A DNA stretch of 64,000 bases from Botryotinia globosa (Eukaryota > Ascomycota > Leotiomycetes > Helotiales > Sclerotiniaceae), in assembly GCA_014898425.1 (NCBI GenBank), contig RCSZ01000014.1, forward strand, positions 1,116,001 through 1,180,000, read 5' to 3'. The notes beneath the pieces were generated by a model. That model ran no database searches. It was not told the DNA's origin and saw only the letters and a program-made list of their open reading frames with translations. Of this stretch, positions 22,601-32,903 are shown piece after piece. Numbering within the stretch: the stretch's first letter is position 1; the number at the start of each line of letters is the position of its first letter. The position numbers were made by a program, and so were the translations under genes.

Positions 22601-24889
22601 TGCTGCGTCTGTTGGGGTGTCTGCTGATTTGAAAGGAGAAGAAGCTTTGTTGAAATTAGACGTCTCAGCAGTGCCGCGAATCTTGAATGAAGATTCAGAT
22701 TGGCTAGTGGATGGAGCAGCGAACTGTGGAATATTAGCTTGAATTGATTTATCATTCAATGAATCAGGAAAGAAACTGACAGCTTGTTCTTTGGTTGCGC
22801 CACCCAGTTGGTGTTCTGTTGAAGAATTTGGCTTGCCAAAGCTTGCGAACAGAGCATTTGGAGTCTGGGCAGGTGCCTTCTCTGGCGAACTGTTCGTGGC
22901 ATTTGACTCGAACAGTTGTTGGCCCGCCGGTCGGTTTGGACTGAACAAATCAAGTGTTTGCTTGTCTTTTGGCTCTTCTGCAGATTTTGACCCAAATAGA
23001 TGGTTGCTTTGGCCATTGGTCTGGTTATTAGGGTTGAAGAGATTTGGAGTGGATTCTGCTGGTCTGCCAAAGCCGGTGAAAGGTGTTGAAGAGGCAGGCG
23101 TTGCTGGGGGCTTGGCGAAAATATTCGACATACTCGAAGAAGACGGAGTCGAATCAGTAGGCTTGAACCCACCAAAGAGTGAATTGCTTGAAGTTGAAGG
23201 AGTCGACTCAGCAGGCTTAGGGCTACCAAACATTGAGTTGCTTGGAGCTGTTGGGGCTGACTCAGCAGGTTTGACACTACCAAAGAAGGAAGTGCTTGAA
23301 GTGGATGGCGTCGACTCTGCAGGTTTGACACTACCGAAAAATGAGTTGCTCGAAGCAGCTGGGGTAGCCTCGGCAGGCTTAGCAGCACCAAAAAGTGGAG
23401 TGTTTGAGGCAGTCGCAGGAGGAAATGACGAGTTGACACTGCCAAACAAATTGGTTGTGGTTGGTGCTGATGTAGTGGGGAATGAAGCAGAAGTGCTTCC
23501 AAACAAATTCGTGGTGCTTGGAGCTGCTGAAGTTGCAGGGAAGGACGAGGTGAAAGAGGAAGACGGAGCAGATGTGGTTGCAGTAGTGTTGCCGAACAAG
23601 CTCTGAGAGTTTGAAGGTGCAGCATTGGTAGAACTGAGACCAGTAAAACTCGTATTGGCTTGATTACCGAAGCCACCACCAAAGGAACCGCCAAATGAGT
23701 TATTTTGCGCACCAAAAGAATTGTTGGTATTGTTCTGTCCGAATGAGGTGCTCGAATTTTCCTGTACAAATTGATTCTGGTTAGCACGATAGTCCGCAAG
23801 CATATGACCATTGCCAAAGAGGGACTCCGTTGGTCTGGCTGAGAAACTTCCACGATGATTCATGTCGGCGGACAATCCTAGATGGCCCATTGGATATTGC
23901 ATTTGAGTAGGTTGTACCGGCGCTTGCCCAGCTTCTGAAGAATACTCGACTTTGTGGTTGCCAAACATGTTTCCAGTGTCTTCGTTTGAATTGATGAACT
24001 GTTGGTTAAAGGTTGAATTGTTGGGTTGGTGATTAGAGAAGGTTGTTGGGGTGTTATTGGAACCAAAGAGAATTTGAGAAGGATCGGAATAAAGATTACT
24101 TGCTTTTTGGTTTTCAAGGGTGATAGGATTTTGTGCCTTTGAGAGTGAATTTGCACCAAAATTCAAAGAATTTTCTGCCGAAGCTGAATTTGTCACACCA
24201 AAATTGAAGGCTGAGGTGCTATTATTCACTGGAGCTTGTGTCGAGGAACCAAAGGCAAAAGCAGAATTACTATTATCTGCCGCTTGAGATGTAGGTGTAA
24301 AATTGAAGCCACCGAAACCTGAAGTTGATGTTTGATTCTGCGAAGTTGAAGATCCAAACTGGAATCCACCTGCGTTCGACTGTGTCGCGTTTGTTGCACC
24401 GAACATATTTTGTGGTTGTGTATTATTGGAAGAACCTAAAGTATTTGATTGCTGTTGTTGATTATTATGATGGAATGGAGAGTGTGAAGCAAATAAGGCT
24501 TCCTCATCTTCACCAGCTGCTCTAAAGCCACCGCTGAATACCTTGCTTTTTCTTAGAGCTTCTTCACCTGTTGTATCTGCACGTGGGTCATCGTGGTTGG
24601 TTGATGCAGCGGATTGTGCGAACGGATTTGGCGTCGAGTCTCCAAATGAAGGACTGAAAGATGGTGTTCCAGCCGGCGCTGAAAAGTTGAATGCACCGGG
24701 CGCGGCTACACTTCCACCAAACAGACCACCACCACCACTTCCACCGCCAACGGCAGCATTATTATTAGAGTTGTTACTTTGTATTGGTGGGAAGCCACTA
24801 GTTTTTTGACCTGCCAATCTGCCTCTAGGTTTCGCCTTGATGGTGCGTGCTGCCAGCTGAGCAGCATTTGCTTGTTGCGGCGAATTCAT
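19688..24889 (-). CDS. FG-repeat nucleoporin with C-terminal Ran-binding domain (Nup2-like)
   Basis: A single uninterrupted frame of 1733 residues. The N-terminus has a short basic segment (RTIKAKPRGRLAGQK). Next come roughly 650 residues of FG/GLFG/FGxx repeats rich in Ser, Thr, Asn and Gln, the disordered meshwork type that binds transport receptors in the pore. A set of 18-residue repeats (FGSVKPAESTPS type) lies at 23131-23397. The middle has a helical segment (MEMDTNMPVNFNTVQRREFK to KREILAEYNID), then a basic, NLS-like region with several KKRR motifs and an acidic/coiled stretch (DEDFDSEDDDEAEWEAKYKK). More FG repeats follow. The last 120 residues form a RanBP1-type domain (EDAVYSVRTRALKF, GVGPLKVLCHKET, RIVLRSD, LKNVELAEEFAKSLEE). 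This architecture matches fungal Nup2/Nup61-class proteins, which bind Ran-GTP and karyopherins at the nuclear pore. The exact orthologue name is inferred. Confidence 0.9.
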   Translation of the reverse strand: MNSPQQANAAQLAARTIKAKPRGRLAGQKTSGFPPIQSNNSNNNAAVGGGSGGGGLFGGSVAAPGAFNFSAPAGTPSFSPSFGDSTPNPFAQSAASTNHDDPRADTTGEEALRKSKVFSGGFRAAGEDEEALFASHSPFHHNNQQQQSNTLGSSNNTQPQNMFGATNATQSNAGGFQFGSSTSQNQTSTSGFGGFNFTPTSQAADNSNSAFAFGSSTQAPVNNSTSAFNFGVTNSASAENSLNFGANSLSKAQNPITLENQKASNLYSDPSQILFGSNNTPTTFSNHQPNNSTFNQQFINSNEDTGNMFGNHKVEYSSEAGQAPVQPTQMQYPMGHLGLSADMNHRGSFSARPTESLFGNGHMLADYRANQNQFVQENSSTSFGQNNTNNSFGAQNNSFGGSFGGGFGNQANTSFTGLSSTNAAPSNSQSLFGNTTATTSAPSSSFTSSFPATSAAPSTTNLFGSTSASFPTTSAPTTTNLFGSVNSSFPPATASNTPLFGAAKPAEATPAASSNSFFGSVKPAESTPSTSSTSFFGSVKPAESAPTAPSNSMFGSPKPAESTPSTSSNSLFGGFKPTDSTPSSSSMSNIFAKPPATPASSTPFTGFGRPAESTPNLFNPNNQTNGQSNHLFGSKSAEEPKDKQTLDLFSPNRPAGQQLFESNATNSSPEKAPAQTPNALFASFGKPNSSTEHQLGGATKEQAVSFFPDSLNDKSIQANIPQFAAPSTSQSESSFKIRGTAETSNFNKASSPFKSADTPTDAAQPVISNLFGGFSSESQDVQPSNGSLSNGSDSNSMALTAPTDSSSQSPPSNSKALAPVKRALAPGRLSDFEFQVSEPTDMEMDTNMPVNFNTVQRREFKALWRIASVQRSMAAYFQHLPPGADPSKGLAWMEAKKREILAEYNIDHISNKRGRAHADLEGDENQENMSPQKRFRQDRERSHRTSSPEKRSRRTRSPERQRSRATNNSESEINGNSVLKAPKLQPGRSSSPSKSPSRSAAPEPTPSKKRRSETQSEIGGESSGHKKRRPEQSNNNEGANSVNSKKNEEVDTGSSKKRRAEVYLTQNDPEGIEDGKNSNKKTLNGSSSSTSNMFKNILDSPDKPTRSVGPERKTRALPGATKEAASVPAAAPVANPFGSLAGASPIKSNAAVSSTTPSKPPVFTFAPTSTTPTTSPTKPPTFTGTSGIKPPTFAGAPTGGIKPPTFGSAPVNFMAQFGKKAVEYAEDNEKILMQKAKDEDFDSEDDDEAEWEAKYKKKRAAELKELEELAQVKAPSFLVKSADTPKATEPKETVKPAATNMFTPVATTASTSLFGQAKPATGAAESIFNSANTSRASTPNLFSSTGSVLGGAAGAPGKTPSFSGNPFAHLSDAESKNQNDEDNGSSDGGSNSDGEGEKKDSSYQPNQSKATTSTPSIPASEGASSIFSKSALTEPPKFNILGSAAKTDAATPTPGTGGSLSSRMSFGAAPGEKEDSASKPATNIFGSSFGATSSTPENKTWKPNTPIKFGSDAPSAPVFNFTSATPSSSTPTKPTTNPSGGLFGSSGTSASTLFGGSTTTTGFQFGGPPSAPASSFPSADASRANSPGATTDGADDNDPEKVHAQVNLLESSPGEEHEDAVYSVRTRALKFNPAKAGEEKSSPWDTKGVGPLKVLCHKETKATRIVLRSDPSGSIIINRSLLSQFKYEASGKTVKLNTVGDDGKLETWVLQLKNVELAEEFAKSLEENKINNK
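23131..23397 (-). repeat. Coding 54-bp (18-residue) repeat array inside the nucleoporin
   Basis: Five adjacent units share the pattern (L/F/M)FGxxKPAExTPxxSSxS. The period is exactly 18 residues, unlike the irregular FG spacing elsewhere in the protein. Confidence 0.85.
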
Positions 24890-26608
24890 CGCGAAGGTAA
24901 AGCTGAGAATTTAGATGACGCGACTTGGTGATGGACAGGACCGAGGATCAATGATTACAATGATTGTCGCGTCCTCTCGGATGGAGTCGATAAATCTTCA
25001 GTCGGCAGGGAAGCAAGATTGTTGGAAGTGTTGTCAAAATATGGCGCAAACTCGAGATGAAGAAGTTGTCATCAAATGAGTATTGGGTATTTAGGGATGT
25101 CGCATGGGAAAGATGTGGGCGACTGCAAAGACTTGGAGTAATTTATCTAAGCATGTAGTATTCTTCAGATCTAAGATTGATTGAAAAATGAGATGTCGCG
25201 TTTTTATCGTGATTGTCGAAATAATTGTGAATAGAATGGGGATAGAATAGAAGAGACTCGAGTTGTAAAGAAAATGGCGACTATGTAAATATATTGATGT
25301 CCGTACAGCGCGATGTTTAGCGGCAGGAGAGAAATTTGATTTGTTTAATTCCTGAGGCATTCAATATACATACGTCCCCATGCTACTGCAACAACTAGGT
25401 ATCTAGTACTCCTCCTACTCGTAATACGGTCAAATTGAATCCAATCAACAGATGCAGGTGAGTGCTGCACAGTTATCTACCTAGGTAGGTAATTGTATGC
25501 GGTCATTGTAACAAATTAGGTCTCTACTGCAATGACCTCGGGACACCAAGGTACGGTTCGATGGTCCAAGAGTATACAGCCTTACAACATTCACTCAATA
25601 TGGGTTGGTAGGTATCCCACATTGCTTACCTAGCTGGAGTACCTATGTAGGTAGGCAATGAATGGTATGGCTATTATTATTCTATTATTCACTCCCGTAG
25701 ATTGGAGGAATGTGATGGATGCAATGATACATATATGCACGTGACTGAATGTTGAATTTCAGCTGGTGAAAAATTCCACATCAAAATCTATCTCTACTTC
25801 AAAACTACAGTATACAATATCCAGTCTACCATGTATACATTACCACTGAACATGGTACATCTCTAATTGAAGAAGTATCATGGCATAGAGCCAATCCCTA
25901 TTACAGCAAAGATCTGGATCAACAAATACTCGAGCAGATGTCCGGAAAACAATATGTCTGAGAATTCTACAGGTCTCAGTTGTTCTCCATTATTTGTTAA
26001 AACGAAGAAACTCTTTCTCGAGGGCAGATGCGAGCTTTTCTCTGACAGTAGGAATCTTTGGGCTAAGTTCGGGCGTCGAATCGAAATGAGTAACTCTTGT
26101 GTGTTAATTGCTAGTTGCAAGTATATCAGTGAGAAGACGCTCTGGGTGTTGGTGGTATTGGCCAATAATAAGTTGAGCATGTTGTTGCGAAGCTTTTTAA
26201 TCTCGCCCAAGGCTGACTGAATTCAAAACTCCATTCTCCTTGAGTCAAATTTGACTTCACAGTATCCAGGCATTGAAAGATTGGCCTATACAGGACGGAT
26301 ATAATCGGACTTTCATCCACATTCTAATCCATCTATGGATGCTCTACTTCCTCCTGTATACGGATCTAGTGTTCCGATGCAGCACATATATTCTATGGGC
26401 TACAACTACGGATTAAACCATATACTCATGACTTTGCTCAAACATGTTGATAAGATAGTTGTTGGAGGTGGATCAAGTGCTTGATAGTACTATGGAGACA
26501 CTGAGCAAAAGCTAGGAGTTCAAAAGTGATCTAACCCTACTACTTTTGCTCTCGAATTTCCATCTTCAGAAAATCTATCTATTATTCCACTCCATTATAA
26601 AATTAAAC
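24890..26608. other. Nucleoporin promoter side; gene-free region with CCTAGGTAGGTA motifs
   Basis: No supported gene. Between about 25390 and 25660 there are several TACCTAGGTAGGTA-like palindromic motifs. The overlapping frames around 25867-26220 on both strands have no domain. Confidence 0.5.
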
Positions 26609-26875
26609 ATGCCAGGTACACCACCTTTTACTCTTTTTGGTGGCGCTTCTTTTGGAGAAGGTCTTTTTGCAACAGCGGAAGATGTTCAACAGCTACTAGC
26701 TCTTTTGGTCGTCTCGAAATTTTGTCACATCGATACTGCAGCCATCTACTCTCCTAGCTCGCAGGGAAATTCGGAACAGCTTCTTGGTGAAAACCATGCC
26801 GGTGATAGGTTGCTATCTCCACAAGTGCAGACTAAGAATGGCCGCATGAGGGGCCAAATATATACACCATTTTAA
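26609..26875 (+). pseudogene. Aldo-keto reductase N-terminal fragment
   Basis: The frame starts MPGTPPFTLFGGASFGEG and continues to CHIDTAAIYSPSSQGNSEQLLGE. This is the N-terminal barrel strand and catalytic-Asp/Tyr region of an aldo-keto reductase (DTAAxY motif), about 60 residues. After ENHAGDRL the similarity ends, and a stop follows at codon 89. An intact enzyme would have about 300-340 residues; the rest of the barrel, including the Lys and His motifs, is not found downstream, where the P450 gene's 3' end lies 128 bases away on the other strand. I read this as a truncated remnant. An unrecognised intron cannot rescue it because no further AKR segments are visible. Confidence 0.72.
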
Positions 26876-27003
26876 GAGAATTTTCATCTTAGATTAAACA
26901 GAAGAAGTTTTTTATCCCACGATTAGGGTACCAGTCGGAGCAGAATAATAGGCTCTTCCTCCACAAAGGACCATGTGCTCAACATCGGCTCTGTAAGCCC
27001 AGC

Positions 27004-29022
27004 TTAAACATATAACCTTGGTTCAAGCGCTACCATTAACCGTTCTGTAGGTACAGCCGCAACCCATTCTCTCCGATTTGGCAATTCGACATGCCGGAAT
27101 ACTTCGGGGCCAGACCTTTTTTCTTTATCTGAATATGATTGATGGTGAGGTAAAGGATGCATGTGTACGCGGAAGTTGCGGATTACTTGGGAGATTGAAA
27201 GGAAAAGTTCTAAATATGCAAAGCTTTGTAATAAATTCATGTAAGTCTCAAATTCAGGTGGTATCAAACGAAGAGTGGTGGACTTACTGTGCGCCCATGC
27301 AGATATTTACACCCTTGGAGAATGGTATGTAGAACGTATCCCGTAAAGGATCATCTCTAATCTTCTGCCCATCAGCTGTAAGCCATCGGTACGGATCAAA
27401 TTCTTTTGGCCTTGGAAACGCGACTGAGTCGTGAAGATACCAAATTGGCGACGAGCTGATTACTGTCTACAACAGACATCTGGGTTAGCTTATGTGGAGA
27501 ACTTATCAGCAAGAAAGTAAAGCGAGAGTACTTACAATTTCCGGTAAAAAGTGCCCATAGAATTCTGCTCCGCCCTCGGGTACAAGACGAGGAAGCATGG
27601 CGGCAGCTGCACCGGCCCATCGAATACCTTCTGTTACACACGCCCGCAATCTAGGTATACCCTCTAAGGTTGTCATATTCGTGGGAAAACTCGCCTTAGC
27701 CAGACCCTGGAATAGATCTTCTTGAAAATCAGGGTTACTTCCTAAAGCCCACAAAATTTGAGCTAAAGTTGCTGAGGTTGTATCCGTGCCTGGACCCAGA
27801 TTTTCTGCCGCTTCCGACAAGGCTGTGGAAGATGGCAGGTTTGAATTGACCATGGTCTGGACCAAATTTGGGAAGGGAGAAGTCGATTTTTCCTGATTTG
27901 CGTTGTCTGAAAGCGTTGTGCGCCAACTTTTTTCTGCCCACCGATAAATGCTAAGTATCGCTAGACTGGAACAATACCCTTGGAAAGATGCTTAACTGAT
28001 GAAAATCGAGCATTGCTTTGTTGTAAGGGGTCCTGTAGCCTGTTTTCGAGGACACAATTTGTTCCACCCATTCCCACATATTGCACAACCCCGGAAAACT
28101 AGTCAGCTATCCGAAAATTTAGTATGAGAACTTGTTGGGCTGGCTTGACTTGAGCTTACCAGTGGCATCCAAATCGCTATTTCATCATTTCTTGCTACCA
28201 TGTCAAGTTCAGCTCCTTGGGAGTATGCATCGAGAGCACCGATCGTATGACCAAATGTGAAATCGGCTGGACAATTTCCATCAGTATACTTTCACCCAAA
28301 GACTTCTACAGGCAGTAATACACATAATATCCGCTTCGAGTGCGCGACATACTGGCAACAAATTCACCCTATCTCTGCTTGATGCAATACTTTGCACAAA
28401 TTGATCGATGTGATTAATCATCAGACCTTCTAATTTATGCATTTGACTGCGGTTAAACAATTGACCCATGAGTCTTCTACGTTTTGAATGTTCCATGGGG
28501 TCACTGAGAACATTAGTTGATATCCGGACATCAAGTTCAAAGTATCATACGTTATTGAGAACAAAGCAGGACTGTCACCTTGCACAAATTCTCCATACAC
28601 CCGCGGATCTTTCTTGAATCTGCTATTCACTTTGTGAACTGCATCATCCATTTCCATGGAGTAAAATGAAACTTCGTTTGGGCCAATACGAACCAGGGGA
28701 CCTATGAATATATCAGTCATATAATCTGTTCAAACTATTATGCTTCAGCATACCCAGCTTCTCATGAAGTTTAAGTAGATCCAAGGTTATGCGTCCTCTG
28801 AATTCTGTTCGGAAAGCCCATAATAGGCGAGAGTACGGTGCACCTACTCCTGCATTGGGGATAGACGACAACGGCGAGAAGTATTCGCGAACAATTCTCT
28901 AGTTCAGAATTTAGTTATTTGCAAAGCTATCATGGGGACGAAAACTGTAAACTTACGATGAGGCAAAGTCCGACGAGGATAAATGCCGTGCATTCGGCAG
29001 TAAGAGAGAGCAGGAACGGCAT
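27004..29022 (-). CDS. Cytochrome P450 monooxygenase, membrane-anchored, nine exons
   Basis: Exons by eye: 28957-29022, 28754-28898, 28551-28701, 28310-28503, 28160-28266, 27997-28106, 27536-27950, 27288-27466 and 27004-27223. Phases join throughout to 528 residues, normal for a fungal class II P450. The first exon is a hydrophobic anchor (MPFLLSLTAECTAFILVGLC). Then come SPLSSIPNAGVGAPYSRL and GPLVRIGPNEVSF, helix C SKRRRL, and the I-helix oxygen-binding motif GPGTDTTS. The K-helix ExxR is EGIR, the PERF-like segment is RPKEFDPYRW, and the haem loop is FSKGVNICMGA with Cys about residue 452. The haem loop has Asn where Arg is usual (FxxGxRxCxG). The weakest junction is intron 27951-27996, with a GTTAAG donor; without it the frame breaks. 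Substrate unknown. The neighbouring AKR stub and permease remnant suggest a decayed metabolic locus. Confidence 0.82.
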
Positions 29023-29897
29023 AATTTCTCGTCCCAAGTATTCCGATCTCTTTTCAAAAAGCTCAGAGAGAGTGATATCAGACGTGAAGAATCATAACTA
29101 CCCTTGAGTTTTTGTTTAAAGAAGCCGCGTCTGCGCCTAGGGCGCCGCACTCCGTGCTAGCCGTGGGTGCGGTATCACATTGTCGGGACCGGTAGTTGCG
29201 TGATTGATGTAGGTAGCTTCGGGAGAATTCAAGCTTTCAGCTAGATTCTCAGCCCAGTCCATATTAGCAGATAAGGAGTACAAGTCATCAAAGATACAAG
29301 CGATTGAAAATTTGTTGGTTCATCTCCTGGAGAACCTAGACTTAAATTGAAAATTATCTGACTGTACTCCCTAAAGTCACTGTGGCATATCTCGTGAGTG
29401 CCATGTGCAAGGAAGTATGAGGAAGAATACTAGATTATCTATCTCGAGGATCCACCATCACGATCAACACATTTTCTTCCAACATGCCGATCATCCCTGC
29501 AAGCAAATAAGCGACGTGTACCGTTGTTCAACAATGATGACTCTAATCCACGAAACGCTTCCACACTCTCTCAAAGATTAATTAAATCCATCAAGAACGG
29601 AAGATGTCTCTGTCGAGTGTAGTTTATGAAAATGGCGAAAGGTGGGATGTATTCATCTTAGTCAAATTGAAGTTATCGAGCGAGAACCACCCATAGCACA
29701 ATTACGAGGGCATAATGACGTGCTATTCAGACTTGCTAGAAATAACCGGTGAATCTATGAGTTCGAATGTGAAAATATTAGGAACTCTGATCTGAAATTG
29801 TATACATAATCTGAAAACGTACACATATCAAGAATCTCTCGCGGCTATTACCAAACTATACAATGAACAATTGCAGTCCAGTTAAGACGACACATCA
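29023..29897. other. Intergenic region between the P450 and permease genes
   Basis: This is the shared promoter side of two divergently oriented genes. I see no supported gene or repeat. Confidence 0.5.
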
Positions 29898-31956
29898 TTG
29901 AGATACAACCACTTAGACGCAGTCTGCAGCACAGAATTGAAGTTTCTGAGAGCTTTGTATGATGGGGAACATAGATCTATCGAGGAGTCCATCGACAAAG
30001 GGCTGGTGGATAATCCAGCAGAACCTAGTAATAATACTGAAGATACCATAGTCTTGGTGAACCGAACCTCATCTAATCTCTACCACAAAGCTAACCACAC
30101 AACAGGAAAATCTCGGCTACAAACCTGTAGGAAAAACGTGATTCCGTCATGTGCTTCTATACAATTGAACTAAATGAGTAATTCAGGTGCTACATCGATC
30201 CTTCAGTCTATTCCACAACTTTCCACCTCATTCGGTGCGTATCTTCAATCCATCCACCCATCCACCTATCCAAATCCTCAGACTAACACCTCCAAAAGCC
30301 GCTCTCTACTTCGTCGGCGGTGTGCGTGTTACCTTCTCGACGGGTATAGCCACAGGCGGCAATCTAGCCTACTGGACCAGTTTCATCATAAGCTGTGTTT
30401 TCACCTTCATCATCGCCGCCGTCATCGCAGAGATATGCTCATCGCTATCACTTGCCGGATCTATTTATTTGTGGGCGGTCTTCGCTTTGGTCGACTGTTT
30501 GACTTTGTGGTCGCGTGGTGGAGCACAACGGCTTGGACTACCTTCTGTGCGAGTTTGTGAACTAGTGACTGCTCAGGGTTTGCATGTCCCTGCTAATCTG
30601 GTTGCGTAGGTAACACTCAGGGTGCCGTCAACTATTTGCTATCTGTAAGAGTAGCAATCCTCTCCCCCCTCTACAACTCTGATCTCTTCCAGGAAATCGT
30701 CGTGTTCAACATAGACTTCCCATCCGATAGTTCCGACGTCAAGTTTCGCGCTCTCCAATGGATCACCACTGAGATCATGTTAGCATTAGCCGCAATATGG
30801 AATCTTCTTCCTCGTACGTGATACCCCGCTCCCAACGATCAAAATACTCAGTGAATCAAGTCTGATAAAAAATAAAAATAGAAATAGCTCGTTACTTCAA
30901 ATGGATATTCTATCTCTCGACTTCCTTCGGCGTCCTCGATTTCCTCTTAAACATTATTTGGCTACCCATCGCCACGGCGCGGACCATCGGATTTAGCTCA
31001 CCGCACGATGCGTTCATGATGACCTATAACGGTACCGGTGCTCCCGACGTGTGGAATCGTGTCTCTCATTTCTAGCCACGGCAGGAATCTTGATCGGGCT
31101 TGCTGCTTCGGGTCACGTAGCCGAGGAGACGAAGAATGCAGCAGTCACCGCTGCACGTGGGATCTTTTGGAGCACGATTCTGAGTGGGATTGGAGGATTC
31201 GTCGTTGTGATTATTTTCCTCTTTTGCGTGGTATGTATCTCCACTATTTCCTCAGTACTACTTGATGACCCTAATATCTCCACAGCCTGACGCCGATACA
31301 TTCTTTTCTTTCGGTGGACCACAGCCATTCGTTCCACTGTGCGCTGTGATCCTCGGAGATGGCGGGCATATTTTCATGAACATCATCTGTATCGTGGCCC
31401 TTTGGTTCAACACTGCAATCGCAGTGTTAGCTGCATCTCGCTTAGTATTTCCCATCGCGCGCGATGGCGTCTTGCCTTTTTCCGGCTGGGTATCCAAAGT
31501 CATCGATGGGCAACCCCGAAACGCAGTTCTTGTAGTCTGGGCATATCAGCCCTCATAACGTGTACCATCCTATCCTCAGCTATAGCCTTCACCTCCCTAG
31601 TCTCCGCAGCTGGAGTACCATCAGCCGTTGCCTACGGTCTCATATGTCTCGGACGTCTTTTCTGCACGCCCAAGACCTTTCCGAACCCGGCTTGGTGTCT
31701 AGGTAGACTCAGTAAGCCATTTCAGACAATTGCCGTGCTGTGGAATGCGTGGGTGGTGGCTATTTTGTATTCACCGTATGTTTGGCCTGTAGAAGCAGAT
31801 ACGCTCAACTATGCACCTGTGATCATGGCTGCGACGACTATACTGGCGTTGATTTCTTGGTGGGTTCCTCCGGCTGAACGATGGCTCCCAAATCAGCGTA
31901 TTCAAGAAACGCTAGAAGCGCGTGGTGCAGGAGGATTGGCAGAAGAAGTCCATTGA
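29898..31956 (+). pseudogene. ACT-type amino-acid/GABA permease gene with several frame breaks
   Basis: The order and content of segments match fungal APC-superfamily amino-acid/GABA permeases. They run from ENLGYKPVGKT and SATSILQ-like/ALYFVGGVRVTFSTGI through VIAEICSSLSLAGSIYLW, DFVVAWWSTTAWTTFCAS, NTQGAVNYLLS and YNGTGAPDVWN. They continue with ASGHVAEETKNAAVTAARGI, PIARDGVLPFSGW and FTSLVSAAGVPSAVAYGL to LISWWVPPAERWLP. Plausible introns are 30553-30609, 30645-30692, 30814-30887 and 31232-31285. Four lesions are seen. A stop at 30139-30141 is followed by loss of the first membrane helix. The frame shifts near 30472, where residues after SIYLW are lost. It shifts again near 31055 (DVWN to CLSFLATAG) and near 31540 (VVW to GISALITC). 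No simple splice explains these. The 5' end is uncertain. Confidence 0.83.
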
Positions 31957-32903
31957 AGGAAATCACTTTTGAATCATTTCGTGCTCACCAAAATTGGAGC
32001 TCTCTTTGACTCATGAAGCAATCTAAAGCACAAAAGAACCCTGCAAGTTTTTTATATCTTCTTCAACAATTAATTCGTCTATCACAAATTTCAATAATAC
32101 AGCTTGAGTATCTGGCCAAGGCTTCAACAGGTGCTTTACTAAAAGTTCCATTGATATGATGGCCGGCATTATTTTTCAACCCCTCTCTCAAGCGACTGCA
32201 ACACTTCCGATTTCTGCAGGTGGTATGAAGGCCTAGTTCTCATCTCCATCATCAACAATCCCTTTCCAAACTTTCTTTATTTCTACCCGCTAGACCGTAC
32301 TCCGTATCCAACTCGCTCCTCAAAGCGATATCCCTCACCAAAAGATGCAGCCAAAATAACAATCCCAATCAACCAAACACGACTCAGTACAGCAGTATAG
32401 ATATCCATCACACACTCTAGTGTCTACAAGTAACGAAGTGACAAAATCCGCAATAGCATGCTAATACACTTTCCGTCGCGTAAACAAATCTCGTACCGCA
32501 GCGAGAATCCGGTAGCAGAGCTGATTAGAACGAGTCTTGGAAACAGTCGCCGGAAGCGAACTCATTGATCTCCCAATCCATACAATTTAAATCTTCATCC
32601 GGTAATTCATATGCGTCTCGGAGCCTAGTGAACTTTCACATTTGTCCTATTGATAATTTGGACACTTGTATCTATCTACCTACGCATAGTTGTGAAACAA
32701 ATATCTATTGAGCATGCTGAAAACAACGAATATACAAGAGTATTTGATACCCGAAAGGCGTCAGTCAAACTTTTCACCTCTGCGAGGAAAGCATACTATA
32801 TCCAGTACTGTGAATACGAGAGTTGCTCGACATTTCGGGAATCGATCCGAGTCTGAGTATCTAATCTATCTATGTACATTCATTCTCCCCTCCTCACACC
32901 CCC
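31957..32903. other. Intergenic region, no supported gene
   Basis: This is the 3' flank of the permease remnant and of lraA. Overlapping plus-strand frames at 32650-32917 have no domain. Confidence 0.5.

Noticed and set aside
20214..24809. Many long open frames on the plus strand and other minus frames inside the nucleoporin gene
   Set aside because: Shadows of the FG-repeat coding sequence; repeated low-complexity DNA keeps alternate frames open.
26126..26320. Minus-strand frame next to the AKR stub
   Set aside because: No similarity to the missing parts of an aldo-keto reductase.
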